DNA of 64,000 bases from Caldalkalibacillus uzonensis (GCF_030814135.1 NZ_JAUSUQ010000008.1:88014-152013), one strand, 5' to 3'. Counted from the first letter of the stretch, positions 25,877-34,918 are shown. Numbers and translations are program-made. Notes: generated by a model from the letters alone, not told the origin.

Positions 25877-25907
25877 AAAAAACGTGCCCGGGTGTAAAAG
25901 GGCACGT
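25877..25907 (-). terminator. Terminator of the mrp operon
   Basis: The 8-bp stem ACGTGCCC and GGGCACGT has a 10-base loop. On the minus strand it is followed by a TTTTTT tract. It lies 44 bases beyond mrpG. Confidence 0.9.
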
Positions 25908-25950
25908 AATCACTCGTTGTTTGGTTTCATTTGGAGAATTCAATTGGCTG

Positions 25951-26331
25951 TTATTTGTTTGAATGCAGCTCCTGATTTTGAGTGTAGTATTGCTTAAGAT
26001 CATCTTGCACTGATTTTTCCCATAATGGAACTTGAATGTGATAGGCGGCCCGGCAAATCAGATGGCCGGCCACTGGTGCCGTAACAAAGACGAAAACAAT
26101 ACCGAGTAAGAGCCCTGCACTAAAGATGCCTTTGACCCACCAAAAATAGAGGAAAGCCCCGGTCAAAATACACAGGACACCAAGAGTGGAACTTTTGGTG
26201 GCAGCATGAGAACGTGTGTATACATCAGGAAGTCTAATCATGCCAATGGCACTTAATAAACTTAAAACCGCACCCAAAAGCAAAAGCAAACCGACAATTC
26301 CTTTACTGATCTCGACGACGCTCAATGACAA
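25951..26331 (-). CDS. mrpG: Mrp cation/proton antiporter subunit G
   Basis: This subunit of up to 126 residues has three membrane helices and the family segments LLLLGAVLSLLSAIGMIRLPDVYTRSHAATKS and GVLCILTGAFLYFW. It is the last of seven genes for the multi-subunit Na+(K+)/H+ antiporter that keeps the cytoplasm near neutral pH and low in sodium. The frame begins with TTG at 26331 and overlaps mrpF by 29 bases; a TTG at 26325 has better spacing from GAGGGG. Confidence 0.94.
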   Translation of the reverse strand: MSLSVVEISKGIVGLLLLLGAVLSLLSAIGMIRLPDVYTRSHAATKSSTLGVLCILTGAFLYFWWVKGIFSAGLLLGIVFVFVTAPVAGHLICRAAYHIQVPLWEKSVQDDLKQYYTQNQELHSNK

Positions 26332-26587
26332 CCCCTCTTTCTAAAAACTTGGCATAGGAAATTGTACCAATAAAGGCCAATATGCCGATCAACAAAATAA
26401 TTTCCAGGAATGCCTGTGTTTCCAGCATCATGGAGATAATAGCCACCATGCCGATAATGTTGATGCCAATGGTGTCGACAGCAATGATGCGGTCGGGCAT
26501 GGACGGGCCTCTAATCACACGGTAAAGTGATATAAGAATTGAAGCTGCGATGATCATGAGGGCAGTCATGAGGAGATAAGCAAACAT
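26303..26587 (-). CDS. mrpF: Mrp cation/proton antiporter subunit F
   Basis: This 94-residue protein has three membrane helices and the conserved segment RVIRGPSMPDRIIAVDTIGINIIG, which carries the Asp and Arg typical of MnhF/PhaF subunits. It follows mrpE with a one-base gap, so translation is likely coupled. It is required for the assembled antiporter complex. Confidence 0.95.
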   Translation of the reverse strand: MFAYLLMTALMIIAASILISLYRVIRGPSMPDRIIAVDTIGINIIGMVAIISMMLETQAFLEIILLIGILAFIGTISYAKFLERGVVIERRRDQ

Positions 26588-26588
26588 G

Positions 26589-27065
26589 TTATCTGCTCAC
26601 CTCCATAATGGCCTGCTCAAAGGAGTCCTTAATTTGGGCAATGGTTTGTTCGGCGTCAGGAATATCTATGGCGTGAATGTATAATATACTTTTGTCCGGG
26701 GTGACGCTGACGGTTAATGTTCCCGGTGTCAGCGAAATCAAACAGGCCAAAGTTGTAATTTCCCAGTCAGATTTTAATTGTGTTTCAAAGGCAAAGATCC
26801 CGGGACGAATATCCAGATCAGGTTTTATGATTTGCTTGATGACACTAATGCTAGAGAGGATAAGCTCTTTTAAGAACAGCAGCAGCAGCTTGACAACGGC
26901 CACAATTTTCTGGCCATAGAACGAATAGGGCAGAAACCGTCTTAAGGCAAAGATGAGTAGAAACCCAAGCACATAACCAATGGAAAATGTGACCAAATCC
27001 CAACTGTTATTTAACAAAACCCAGATAAGGGCCAGGATAAGGTTAAGCAAAATTTGAAAAGGCAT
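26589..27065 (-). CDS. mrpE: Mrp cation/proton antiporter subunit E
   Basis: This 158-residue membrane protein has N-terminal helices (PFQILLNLILALIWVLL, FSIGYVLGFLLIFALRRFLP) and a soluble C-terminal part with LISLTPGTLTVSVTPDKSILYIHAID, the signature of MnhE/PhaE. It is needed for antiporter assembly and activity in Bacillus. AAAGGAG lies 10 bases from the ATG, seven bases after mrpD. Confidence 0.95.
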   Translation of the reverse strand: MPFQILLNLILALIWVLLNNSWDLVTFSIGYVLGFLLIFALRRFLPYSFYGQKIVAVVKLLLLFLKELILSSISVIKQIIKPDLDIRPGIFAFETQLKSDWEITTLACLISLTPGTLTVSVTPDKSILYIHAIDIPDAEQTIAQIKDSFEQAIMEVSR

Positions 27066-27072
27066 GATCCAT

Positions 27073-28557
27073 CTACTCCTTTAGCACGGCCTGAATATAT
27101 AACTCGGGGTTAAGCAATGTTTCGGTTGCAATCTGAATGTAAGGAATTACCCATTCCGCCCCCAGTCCCAGCCCAACGGCCAGGGCAACCAGAAAGCCAC
27201 AGGGAACAAGGTGACGGGTGATAGAGCCATTCCCTTGGGCTTGATGATTCTTTTCTTCTCCCCAGAAACCGTTCATAAAGATTTTCAGCATGGAATACAA
27301 AACCAGCAAGCTTGTCCCCAGACTGACAGCTACCAGCCAATACAAACCTTGCTCCAGGCCTCCCTGAATCAGCAACAGTTTCCCGATAAAGCCGCTTAAA
27401 GGAGGAATGCCTGCCAGAGCAAGAGCACCAATGAAAAACATCCAGCCTAGAACCGGATAACGCTTGATCAAACCGCCCATTTTGCGCAATTGACCGGTAC
27501 CTGCCACGGCAATCATGGAACCCCCCAACAGGAAGAGAAGCGCTTTGATGATCATGTCATGAAGCAGATAATAGATGGCACCGGATAGGGCGGTAGAGGA
27601 TGATACGGCCAGTCCAAATACAATAAAGCCCACGGCGACCACAATGTTATAGGCCAGAATTTTTCTTACATCCCAGTGTGCCACAGCCCCAAGGACACCC
27701 AGCACCATGGTTAGTCCGGCCAGCCAGGCCAGCAGTTGATGTGTCACTTCAGGCTGATGATAAAAAATCAGTGTAAAGGAGCGGAACAAAGCATAGATCC
27801 CCACTTTGGTTAACAGTCCCCCAAAAAGAGCCGCAATGGGTGCAGGGGGAGCACTGTAGGAACCGGGCAGCCAGTAATAGAGAAACAAAGCTGATTTCAA
27901 ACTGAAAACAATCATGAATAAGATGGCTATAACGGTCACAATGCCTTCTTGTCCTACTGCAGCCACTCTGAGCGATAAATCAGCCATGTTTAAAGTTCCC
28001 AGTGTGGCATACAGGTAAGCCACTGCCATGACAAACATAACGGAAGAGATAATGTTGACCAGGACGTACTTCAGTGATTCACGCAGCTGGCGCTTCTCTC
28101 CACCTAGAGAAATCAAAGCGTAGGAAGCAATCAGCATCACTTCAAAGAAAACGAACAGGTTGAAAATATCACCGGTCAAAAAAGAGCCGCATACACCTGC
28201 TACGATAAACTGCACGAGTGGATAATAAAAGTAGGATTCCCGGTCCTTGTCAATGGCGCTGAATGAATACAACAGACAGGCCAGGCTAACGATTCCCGCA
28301 GTCAGGACCAGCAAAGAGGCAAACATGTCAGCCACCAATACAATGCCAAATGGCGGTACCCAGCTGCCAAGATATAAGGTTTGGATGCCCTCAGTTGCCG
28401 CCAAATGAACGAGCCTTCCAGCGGCAACTATTAATGCGGCAAAAGAGAGCACGCTTAACGAGCGCTGCAAATTCAGATTTTTTTTGGCCAGAATGAGTAC
28501 AATCCCTGTGATAAGCGGTATAACGACAGGTAAAATCACTACATTATTCATCGTCAT
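27073..28557 (-). CDS. mrpD: Mrp cation/proton antiporter subunit D
   Basis: This 494-residue polytopic protein of about 14 helices is homologous to the proton-pumping subunits NuoM/NuoN of complex I. Conserved parts include FFEVMLIASYALISLGG (TM5 Glu), FSLKSALFLYYWLPGSYSAPPAP (TM7 Lys region), LLHDMIIKALLFLLGGSM and AGIPPLSGFIGKLLL. It forms a proton or cation path with MrpA. The frame starts at 28557; the ATG at 28551 has better SD spacing. The start overlaps mrpC by 14 bases. Confidence 0.96.
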   Translation of the reverse strand: MTMNNVVILPVVIPLITGIVLILAKKNLNLQRSLSVLSFAALIVAAGRLVHLAATEGIQTLYLGSWVPPFGIVLVADMFASLLVLTAGIVSLACLLYSFSAIDKDRESYFYYPLVQFIVAGVCGSFLTGDIFNLFVFFEVMLIASYALISLGGEKRQLRESLKYVLVNIISSVMFVMAVAYLYATLGTLNMADLSLRVAAVGQEGIVTVIAILFMIVFSLKSALFLYYWLPGSYSAPPAPIAALFGGLLTKVGIYALFRSFTLIFYHQPEVTHQLLAWLAGLTMVLGVLGAVAHWDVRKILAYNIVVAVGFIVFGLAVSSSTALSGAIYYLLHDMIIKALLFLLGGSMIAVAGTGQLRKMGGLIKRYPVLGWMFFIGALALAGIPPLSGFIGKLLLIQGGLEQGLYWLVAVSLGTSLLVLYSMLKIFMNGFWGEEKNHQAQGNGSITRHLVPCGFLVALAVGLGLGAEWVIPYIQIATETLLNPELYIQAVLKE

Positions 28558-28882
28558 TTCCCCTTAGTTTTTCCATATCGTCAGTTCCTAATTGCTGGTA
28601 GCTTCTGTAGGCCAGGACAAAGAAAAAGGCCGTCACACCAAAACTGATCACAATGGCGGTCAGGATCAGGGCTTGTGGAAGAGGATCCGTATAGGATCCA
28701 GCCTGTTCCCCCAACAACGGAGGCGCACCCGTCTTCAAACCGGCCATGGTTAATAACAGCAAATGGACACCGTGGCTTAAGACAGCTGTTCCCAAGATGA
28801 TCCGCAGCAAACTTTTGGTCAAAACCAGGTATGTGCCCACCGTAAAGAGGACACCGACAACAATTGACATCAGGATTTCCAT
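28544..28882 (-). CDS. mrpC: Mrp cation/proton antiporter subunit C
   Basis: This 112-residue, three-helix protein is homologous to NuoK. It shows VGTYLVLTKSLLRIILGTAVLSHGVHLLLL and DPLPQALILTAIVISFGVTAFFFVLAYR, the typical MnhC pattern. The ATG overlaps the mrpB stop by one base. It works only within the complete A-G complex. Confidence 0.95.
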   Translation of the reverse strand: MEILMSIVVGVLFTVGTYLVLTKSLLRIILGTAVLSHGVHLLLLTMAGLKTGAPPLLGEQAGSYTDPLPQALILTAIVISFGVTAFFFVLAYRSYQQLGTDDMEKLRGNDDE

Positions 28883-29307
28883 TATCCCTCATCCTCTCCG
28901 ATTGTCAGAATAATGGTCATGGTGACCCCTACGACGGTAAGGTAGACACCAATATCAAACAGGACGGCTGTTGCCAGCTCTGTTTCACCCAGAACAGGCA
29001 GATCAAAATAGCCAAATGTATGGCTTAAAAAGGGAACACCGAAGAAAAATGAGCCCACACCTGTTAACACGGCCGTCAGTAAACCAACAGCGGTAACCAT
29101 TTTAAAATCAAGGGGGATAGCTTTATTCATTGTGTCCATATCAAAGGCAATGTACAGGAGGACAAGGGCGGAGGCCGTCATCAATCCGCCTATAAAGCCT
29201 CCACCAGGGTCATGGTGTCCGGCAAAAAAGATATAAATGGAGAACGTCAAAATGATAAAGGCCACCGCTTTGGTCACGGTTTGTAAAATCACATCATTAA
29301 ACCTCAA
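28882..29307 (-). CDS. mrpB: Mrp cation/proton antiporter subunit B
   Basis: This 141-residue, four-helix protein has the MnhB motif FFAGHHDPGGGFIGGLMTASALVL. It starts with TTG at 29307, which overlaps the mrpA stop (TTGA), so translation is coupled. In the Mrp family MrpB is a free-standing homologue of the domain also found at the C-terminus of MrpA. Confidence 0.95.
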   Translation of the reverse strand: MRFNDVILQTVTKAVAFIILTFSIYIFFAGHHDPGGGFIGGLMTASALVLLYIAFDMDTMNKAIPLDFKMVTAVGLLTAVLTGVGSFFFGVPFLSHTFGYFDLPVLGETELATAVLFDIGVYLTVVGVTMTIILTIGEDEG

Positions 29308-31712
29308 CTTTCATTCCCCCTAGGCTTGCGCAGCTTAATCAGAGCAAAAATGCCAAGCGAAGCGATACCAAGGACCAGGATCTCCAACAGGGTATCAAAT
29401 CCACGGAAGTCAACCAGGATGACGTTGACCACATTTTTGCCTCCTGCTTCTTTATAACTGGCTTCCAGAAAATATTGGGATATGGATTCAAAATAACGGG
29501 TTGAATGGGCGGAAAAGGCAATTAGTGTGACTGTCAGCCCCACGCCTAAAGCGATGAGCAAGTTGGTTAATTTGAAACGGACTTTGGACATTTCTTGTTT
29601 TAGTTCAGGCAAATGGTAAAAACTGAGCAGGAACAAGGTGACTGATACAGTTTCAACAATCAGCTGGGTCAGCGCCAGATCCGGTGCGCGGAATATAACG
29701 AAAAAGAGAGCCAATGTATAACCGACAACCCCCGCTGCAATGATGGCCATTAAACGAGTTTTAGCTAAAGGAATGGCACAGGCCGCAATGACCATCACCA
29801 CACTTAAAATCAGCTCGTAAAAACTAATGGGAGCAGAGTGTACGAACTCAAGATTAAAGGCATTCAAAAGCACCAGGGCGCTTAACAATATCACAATAAA
29901 AAAGGCAAATATATAGGCAAGATAATCGCGGATAAACCCAGTCATATGCAAGCGGGTTACGCGGGAAGAGAATCTTTCCAGTCCGATATGACTTTGATCA
30001 TATAAGTGATTCAGGGCCAATCTTTGCGGGAACAAACCGTAAACCCCTGTCCAACGGTTTAGCCCCACAAACAACAAGGTGCCCAGCCCGACAACCCCCA
30101 TGGTCATGAACAATTCAGTTGAAAAACCGTGCCAGAAAGTAATATGAACGATAAAGTGTTCATTGGGGCCGACTAACGCAGGCAAGATGGAAGCCATTGT
30201 CGGCTCCAGGATAGTATAGGACAAAATATTGGGGAAAAAGCCAAAGACAACAACAAGCGAGGCCAGAATAATAGGCGGCACCAGCATGCCCATGGGTGCC
30301 TCGTGCGGTTTTTTGTCCAGTTTCTCAGGCTGGTATTTCCCGGTGAATGTTTTAAAGACCAGAATCATACAGTAAACAAAGGTAAACACACTGGCAATCC
30401 AGCCTAAAACAGGGAAGAGATAGCCCCAAGTCTCTGCATTGAAGATATCCAATTTGGTGGCCAAGAGCACACCGGTGAAAAACATCTCTTTGCTTAAAAA
30501 GCCGTTAAACGGCGGCAGTCCGGCCATTGAGAAACCACCAATGACGGCCAGTGTAAACGTAATGGGCATCAACGTCATCAGCCCGCCTAATTTACGGATA
30601 TCCCTTGTGCCTGTTTCATGATCCACTATGCCGACAACCATAAACAGGCACCCTTTAAAGGTGGCATGGTTAATCAAATGAAACATTGCGGCCAGCACTG
30701 CTTTAGTATAAATCAGTGATTCATCACCATAACCGTAATACATGGCGGCCGACCCCAACCCCAAAAGACACATAATCAGGCCCAGCTGGCTCACTGTTGA
30801 AAAGGCAAGAATCGATTTTAAATCGGTTTGTTTCACAGCTGAGAATGAGCCCCAAAAAAGGGTCACAATTCCGAATCCGGAGACAAGCCAGAACCACTCT
30901 GCCCCACCGGCAAAAACAGGCGTCAAACGTGCTACAAGGTAAATTCCGGCTTTGACCATCGTAGCTGAATGCAGATAAGCACTGACAGGTGTCGGTGCTT
31001 CCATGGCATCTGGCAGCCAGATATGGAACGGAAATTGCGCTGACTTGGTAAAAGCACCTACGAGAATCAGCAGCATCGCTGGTAAAAACAAAGTATGTTC
31101 AGCGACAACATCAGCTTGTCCAATCAGTTCACGAATACTGAATGTACCGGTGATCACATAGAGCAGAATGAAGCCGGCCAGCATGGCAAAACCGCCGCTT
31201 ACTGTAATCAGGGTTGACTTCAGGGCACCGTACAGGGATTTCTCCCGATGGAACCAGTAGGCAATCAACAGGGCGGAAGCCAAACTGGTTAATTCCCAAA
31301 ACACATACAGGACCATTAAATTATCGGAAAGGACCACACCAAGCATGGCGCCCATAAACATCAACAGATAGACATAGAAGTTATTTAAAGCCTCTGTTTT
31401 TTTAGATAAGTAATAAATGGAGTACAAAACAACCAAGGCCCCGATGCCTGTGATCAACAAGGCAAATAACAGCCCTAAGCCGTCGACATATACGGTAAAG
31501 TGAATATCCAGTGCAGGGATCCAAGGAACGGTTGCAGTGACAGGTTGTCTACCTGATACATTAGAAATAAATTGAAGGAGATAGGTAAACGAAAGTATGG
31601 GTAAGGGTAGAACAAACCATCCGGTATGAATATTGCGGAAAGTCTTATATAGAAAAGGAACTAGAATAGCCAGGATAAACGGTGCCAGAATGATAATATG
31701 TAATAATGTCAA
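29304..31712 (-). CDS. mrpA: Mrp cation/proton antiporter subunit A
   Basis: This 802-residue protein is the largest subunit, homologous to NuoL with an added C-terminal NuoJ/MrpB-like part. Visible are FWELTSLASALLIAYWFHR (TM5 Glu), AFTKSAQFPFHIWLPDAMEAPTPVSAYLHSATMVKAG, LINHATFKGCLFMVVGIVDHETGTRD and FNGFLSKEMFF. The full-length A subunit and the seven-gene order make this a group 1 Mrp operon. Translation starts with TTG at 31712, eight bases from AAAGGAGG. The antiporter would support growth at high pH or high sodium. Confidence 0.96.
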   Translation of the reverse strand: MTLLHIIILAPFILAILVPFLYKTFRNIHTGWFVLPLPILSFTYLLQFISNVSGRQPVTATVPWIPALDIHFTVYVDGLGLLFALLITGIGALVVLYSIYYLSKKTEALNNFYVYLLMFMGAMLGVVLSDNLMVLYVFWELTSLASALLIAYWFHREKSLYGALKSTLITVSGGFAMLAGFILLYVITGTFSIRELIGQADVVAEHTLFLPAMLLILVGAFTKSAQFPFHIWLPDAMEAPTPVSAYLHSATMVKAGIYLVARLTPVFAGGAEWFWLVSGFGIVTLFWGSFSAVKQTDLKSILAFSTVSQLGLIMCLLGLGSAAMYYGYGDESLIYTKAVLAAMFHLINHATFKGCLFMVVGIVDHETGTRDIRKLGGLMTLMPITFTLAVIGGFSMAGLPPFNGFLSKEMFFTGVLLATKLDIFNAETWGYLFPVLGWIASVFTFVYCMILVFKTFTGKYQPEKLDKKPHEAPMGMLVPPIILASLVVVFGFFPNILSYTILEPTMASILPALVGPNEHFIVHITFWHGFSTELFMTMGVVGLGTLLFVGLNRWTGVYGLFPQRLALNHLYDQSHIGLERFSSRVTRLHMTGFIRDYLAYIFAFFIVILLSALVLLNAFNLEFVHSAPISFYELILSVVMVIAACAIPLAKTRLMAIIAAGVVGYTLALFFVIFRAPDLALTQLIVETVSVTLFLLSFYHLPELKQEMSKVRFKLTNLLIALGVGLTVTLIAFSAHSTRYFESISQYFLEASYKEAGGKNVVNVILVDFRGFDTLLEILVLGIASLGIFALIKLRKPRGNES

Positions 31713-31766
31713 ACAGAATACCTCCTTTTTTCACTCCGATGGATGTCCTGTATAAAATCCTTTTAA

Positions 31767-31804
31767 ATTATAACGTAAAATTAAAGCCCTTGCACCATAT
31801 GGTG
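31767..31804 (-). promoter_or_regulatory. Candidate mrp promoter with 12-bp palindrome
   Basis: On the minus strand a consensus TATAAT lies at 31772-31767, 55 bases upstream of mrpA. The perfect palindrome CACCATATGGTG (31793-31804) falls where the -35 element should be, and no good -35 hexamer is seen. It may be an operator. Confidence 0.45.
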
Positions 31805-31877
31805 TGTCATTTAACGGTTTTTCACACCCCGTATTCAAGATCTATTAAATATGAAGAAAGACAGGGGGCAAACAGAT

Positions 31878-31905
31878 TGTGAAAAATTTGTGAACAAAAT
31901 TGTGA
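31878..31905. repeat. Three TTGTGA direct repeats in the mrp/31973 divergent region
   Basis: TTGTGA occurs at 31878, 31888 and 31900, spaced 10 and 12 bases, so the copies lie on nearly one face of the helix. A -10-like TATAAA follows at 31921-31926. The half-sites resemble those of ResD-type response regulators, which is only a resemblance. Confidence 0.45.
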
Positions 31906-31929
31906 CAAATGTTGAATATGTATAAACTG

Positions 31930-31960
31930 CTCCTTTTTCATCCATGATAAGAAAAAGGAG
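31930..31960 (+). promoter_or_regulatory. Hairpin that would sequester the SD of the next gene
   Basis: CTCCTTTTTC (31930-31939) is the exact complement of GAAAAAGGAG (31951-31960), with an 11-base loop. The right arm is the ribosome-binding site of the gene at 31973, so the folded RNA would hide it. Confidence 0.55.
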
Positions 31961-31972
31961 TGTGGATATGAT

Positions 31973-32218
31973 ATGTGGACAAAAGCAGGAATTGCACTGG
32001 GCATTTTCATACTGCTTTTATCCTCGGCGTGGTATGCTGATCAAACAATTAACCGGTTCCATCAATCCCCATTGCAGCCAACGGATGATAATGACAACTT
32101 CGATATTGAAATTCAGCAAGTGGATCCTGAGCAAAACCCCCAGCTGTATATTGAGCCGGTGATCGAGCCGTTTAAACCCCGGGAGTATATACGTATTTAT
32201 GAACTGCCTTTACCTTAG
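31973..32218 (+). CDS. Small exported or membrane-anchored protein of unknown function
   Basis: The 81-residue product has an N-terminal hydrophobic helix (AGIALGIFILLLSSAWYA) and then an acidic, Pro- and Gln-rich external tail ending EYIRIYELPLP. I do not recognise a family. The SD (AAAGGAG) is 12 bases from the ATG, a rather long spacing, and sits in a 10-bp hairpin. A terminator follows at 32217, so the gene is transcribed alone, divergent from mrp. Confidence 0.6.
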   Translation: MWTKAGIALGIFILLLSSAWYADQTINRFHQSPLQPTDDNDNFDIEIQQVDPEQNPQLYIEPVIEPFKPREYIRIYELPLP

Positions 32219-32242
32219 CATCCTGTATGGGATGCTTTTTTT
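32217..32242 (+). terminator. Terminator after the 31973 gene
   Basis: The 7-bp stem AGCATCC and GGATGCT is followed by a T7 run; it overlaps the stop codon. Confidence 0.85.
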
Positions 32243-32323
32243 GCTGACTAGAGAAGAAAAAGAAGCGAGCACGGTCCAATATTTTGTTACAATATGATAT
32301 GATGGACAGACTGGAGGTGAAGT

Positions 32324-32854
32324 TTGGTGCTTTACAAGTTACTCCCGGATTTATATGTCCCCTCGGTGTATGATATTGACCTTGACGCCTTAAAGGAGCG
32401 AGGTGTAAAAGGTATCATTACCGATTTGGATAATACACTGATTGAATGGGATCGTCCCAGTGCCACACCTGAGCTGGCTGACTGGCTAAAAAGGGTGGAG
32501 CATATGGGCTTTAAAATTGTGGTGGTCTCAAACAATAATGAAGACAGGGTGCGGCACTTTTGTCAGCCTTTAAGCATCCCGTTTATACATAGAGCGAGAA
32601 AACCGTTCCGTTTTGCATTTAAGCGTGCGCAGCAAATGATGAATTTATCCTCCCGGGAAGTGGTGGTGATCGGCGACCAATTGCTGACCGATGTGCTGGG
32701 TGGTAATCGCCTGGGCTTATATACGATTCTGGTTGTCCCTGTTGCTGAGACAGACGGTTTTTTTACGCGCTTTAACAGAGGCATCGAACGAATCGCTTTT
32801 TACTGGATGAGGAAAAAAGGGATGCTGGCCTGGGAAGAAGAACAAAGGAGGTAA
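32324..32854 (+). CDS. yqeG: YqeG family HAD-type phosphatase
   Basis: This 176-residue HAD superfamily (IIIA subclass) protein has motif I GIITDLDNTLIEWD, motif II VVVSNNNEDR, the Lys of motif III in RARKPFRFAF and motif IV VVIGDQLLTDVLGGN. The substrate is unknown. It heads the conserved yqeG-yqeH-aroE-yqeI-nadD-yqeK-rsfS cluster, which ties it loosely to ribosome assembly. The start is TTG at 32324 or GTG at 32327, both behind GGAGGT; GTG has the better spacing. Confidence 0.92.
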   Translation: MVLYKLLPDLYVPSVYDIDLDALKERGVKGIITDLDNTLIEWDRPSATPELADWLKRVEHMGFKIVVVSNNNEDRVRHFCQPLSIPFIHRARKPFRFAFKRAQQMMNLSSREVVVIGDQLLTDVLGGNRLGLYTILVVPVAETDGFFTRFNRGIERIAFYWMRKKGMLAWEEEQRR

Positions 32855-32858
32855 GCGT

Positions 32859-33959
32859 ATGGCTGTATTCTGTACGGGATGCGGGGTCAAACTGCAGAGT
32901 GAGAATCCTGAACAGCCAGGCTATGTTCCCGCTTCGGCTATGGAACGGGAACAAGTGATATGCAAGCGCTGCTTTCGCATTAAGCACTATAATGACCTTA
33001 CCCCTGTACCCATGGACAAAAATGACTTCCTGCAAATTCTGCACCGGATCGGCGAAACGAAAACCTTGGTGGTGAAGATCGTTGATCTGTTTGATTTTAA
33101 TGGCAGTTGGCTGCCTGGGCTGATGCGTTTCGTTAACTTTAACCCCGTGTTGCTTGTGGCCAATAAAACCGATTTATTTCCTCACGTCAATTGGGGACGG
33201 ATCGAACAGTGGGTCCGGCTCCAGGCCAAACAGGGGGGGCTCAAACCTGTCGATGTGGTTTTCTGCAGTGGAGAAAAGGGAACAGGAATTAAGACATTGA
33301 TGGAAGCAATTGAAAAGCATCGCCAGGGAGGGGATGTGTATGTGGTTGGTGCCACAAATGTGGGCAAGTCCACTATCATTAATCAGATGTTAAAACATGC
33401 TGGAGCGGAGGAAACAGCCCCGCTGTTGACCACATCCAGATTTCCGGGCACCACATTGGATATGATCAAAATTCCCCTCGATGACGGGCAGGCCTTGTAT
33501 GATACCCCCGGAGTGATTAATGAGCATCAAATGGCCCATTATATATCTCATGAAGAATTGAAAGTGATCTTGCCCACCAAACCGGTTAAACCGAAAATTT
33601 ATCAGCTTCATTCGGCACAAACGTTATTTTTCGGTGGACTGGCCCGTCTTGATTTCAATGCTGGAGAGCGGCAATCCTTTGTCTGCTATATGTCCAATGA
33701 GCTGCTGGTGCACCGCACCAAGCTGGAAAAGGCGGATCAGCTGTATGTCCAACATTTGGGTGAGATGTTAACGCCGCCAGGAAAGAAATCACTCCAAGAA
33801 TGGAAAGAGCTAGAGCCCCACCAGTTTAGTATCGGAGAGGAACCTGTCGACATTGTCTTTTCTGGGCTGGGCTGGGTCGCTGTGAAGGGAACAGGTGCCC
33901 ACTTGACTGCCTACGCACCTGAAGGCGTGGGTGTTTATGTCCGTCCGTCATTAATCTAA
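32859..33959 (+). CDS. yqeH: Ribosome biogenesis GTPase YqeH
   Basis: This 366-residue circularly permuted GTPase is required for 30S subunit assembly. An N-terminal zinc finger (CTGCG, then CKRC about 35 residues later) precedes the G domain. The G motifs come in permuted order: G4 VANKTDLF, G5-like FCSGEKGTG, G1 GATNVGKSTIIN, G2/G3 FPGTTLD and DTPGV. A C-terminal domain follows. GGAGG lies shortly before the ATG, and the gene follows yqeG by four bases. Confidence 0.96.
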   Translation: MAVFCTGCGVKLQSENPEQPGYVPASAMEREQVICKRCFRIKHYNDLTPVPMDKNDFLQILHRIGETKTLVVKIVDLFDFNGSWLPGLMRFVNFNPVLLVANKTDLFPHVNWGRIEQWVRLQAKQGGLKPVDVVFCSGEKGTGIKTLMEAIEKHRQGGDVYVVGATNVGKSTIINQMLKHAGAEETAPLLTTSRFPGTTLDMIKIPLDDGQALYDTPGVINEHQMAHYISHEELKVILPTKPVKPKIYQLHSAQTLFFGGLARLDFNAGERQSFVCYMSNELLVHRTKLEKADQLYVQHLGEMLTPPGKKSLQEWKELEPHQFSIGEEPVDIVFSGLGWVAVKGTGAHLTAYAPEGVGVYVRPSLI

Positions 33960-33999
33960 TGAACATGTTAAAGTTTAACAAGTGGAGAGGAGAATGGGG

Positions 34000-34905
34000 A
34001 TGTCCGGCAGTGAGAAACAGTTATTTGGTTTGTTTGCCCACCCGGTTGGACACAGCTTATCCCCTGTTATGCACAACCGGGCTTTTCAGGCTTTAGGTTT
34101 ACCCTATCATTACCACCCCTTTGATGTGTCCCCTCAAGACTTGCCTGAAGCCGTAGCCGGCTTAAAAGCTTTGGGAATCAAGGGGATCAATGTCACCATC
34201 CCCCATAAGGAGCGTATCGTTCCGCTGCTTGATGAACTGGATCCTGAGGCGAAAGCGATTGGTGCTGTGAATACAGTTGTATTATCCAAACAGGGGCGGT
34301 TAGTGGGGTATAATACAGATGGAGCCGGTTACGTGCAATCGCTGCTCACGGAAACCGGAGTTAATCTGGAACAGACGCGCGTGTTACTGTTGGGTGCAGG
34401 TGGAGCGGCTAAAGCCATTGCCATCTATCTCATCAAAAATGGCTGCACAAGTGTCACGATTGCCAATCGGACAGAACAGAAAGCAGAAACACTGGCCAAC
34501 CACATTCGCCATTATGCTAATGCAAAAAACAGACAAGAAACGAACGGACCGTTAACTTCTCTACAGGTAGACGTGCTAAGCTGGACGTTTCTTGAACAAC
34601 AGGGTGTCACAGATTACCAATTAATTATCAATACGACACCGGTCGGCATGTGGCCCCATGTGGAACAAACACCGCTTGCTCTACAAGGGCTAAAGCCGGG
34701 CACTGTTGTTAGTGATATTGTATACAATCCGCTCTGTACCGCGTTTTTGAATAACGCCAAACAACTTGGTGCAACCGTTCATCAAGGCTTAGGTATGTTT
34801 ATCTATCAAGGGGCTTTGGCTTTCAAGTTATTTACCGGTTATGATGCGCCCCTAGATGTGATGCGCCAAGTTGTCCTGAAGCAGCTTAACTTATCGTCAG
34901 CATAG
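34000..34905 (+). CDS. aroE: Shikimate dehydrogenase
   Basis: This enzyme of about 301 residues reduces 3-dehydroshikimate to shikimate with NADPH, in aromatic amino acid synthesis. Motifs: HSLSPVMHNRAF (substrate binding), NVTIPHKE with the catalytic Lys, GAVNTVV, NTDGAGY, the nucleotide loop LLGAGGAAKA, and NTTPVGMWP with DIVYNPLCT. ATG at 34000 is seven bases from AGGAG; in-frame codons at 33982 and 33994 are too near the SD. Its place inside the yqe ribosome cluster is normal for Bacillus. Confidence 0.96.
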   Translation: MSGSEKQLFGLFAHPVGHSLSPVMHNRAFQALGLPYHYHPFDVSPQDLPEAVAGLKALGIKGINVTIPHKERIVPLLDELDPEAKAIGAVNTVVLSKQGRLVGYNTDGAGYVQSLLTETGVNLEQTRVLLLGAGGAAKAIAIYLIKNGCTSVTIANRTEQKAETLANHIRHYANAKNRQETNGPLTSLQVDVLSWTFLEQQGVTDYQLIINTTPVGMWPHVEQTPLALQGLKPGTVVSDIVYNPLCTAFLNNAKQLGATVHQGLGMFIYQGALAFKLFTGYDAPLDVMRQVVLKQLNLSSA

Positions 34906-34918
34906 GAGGAATACCATA

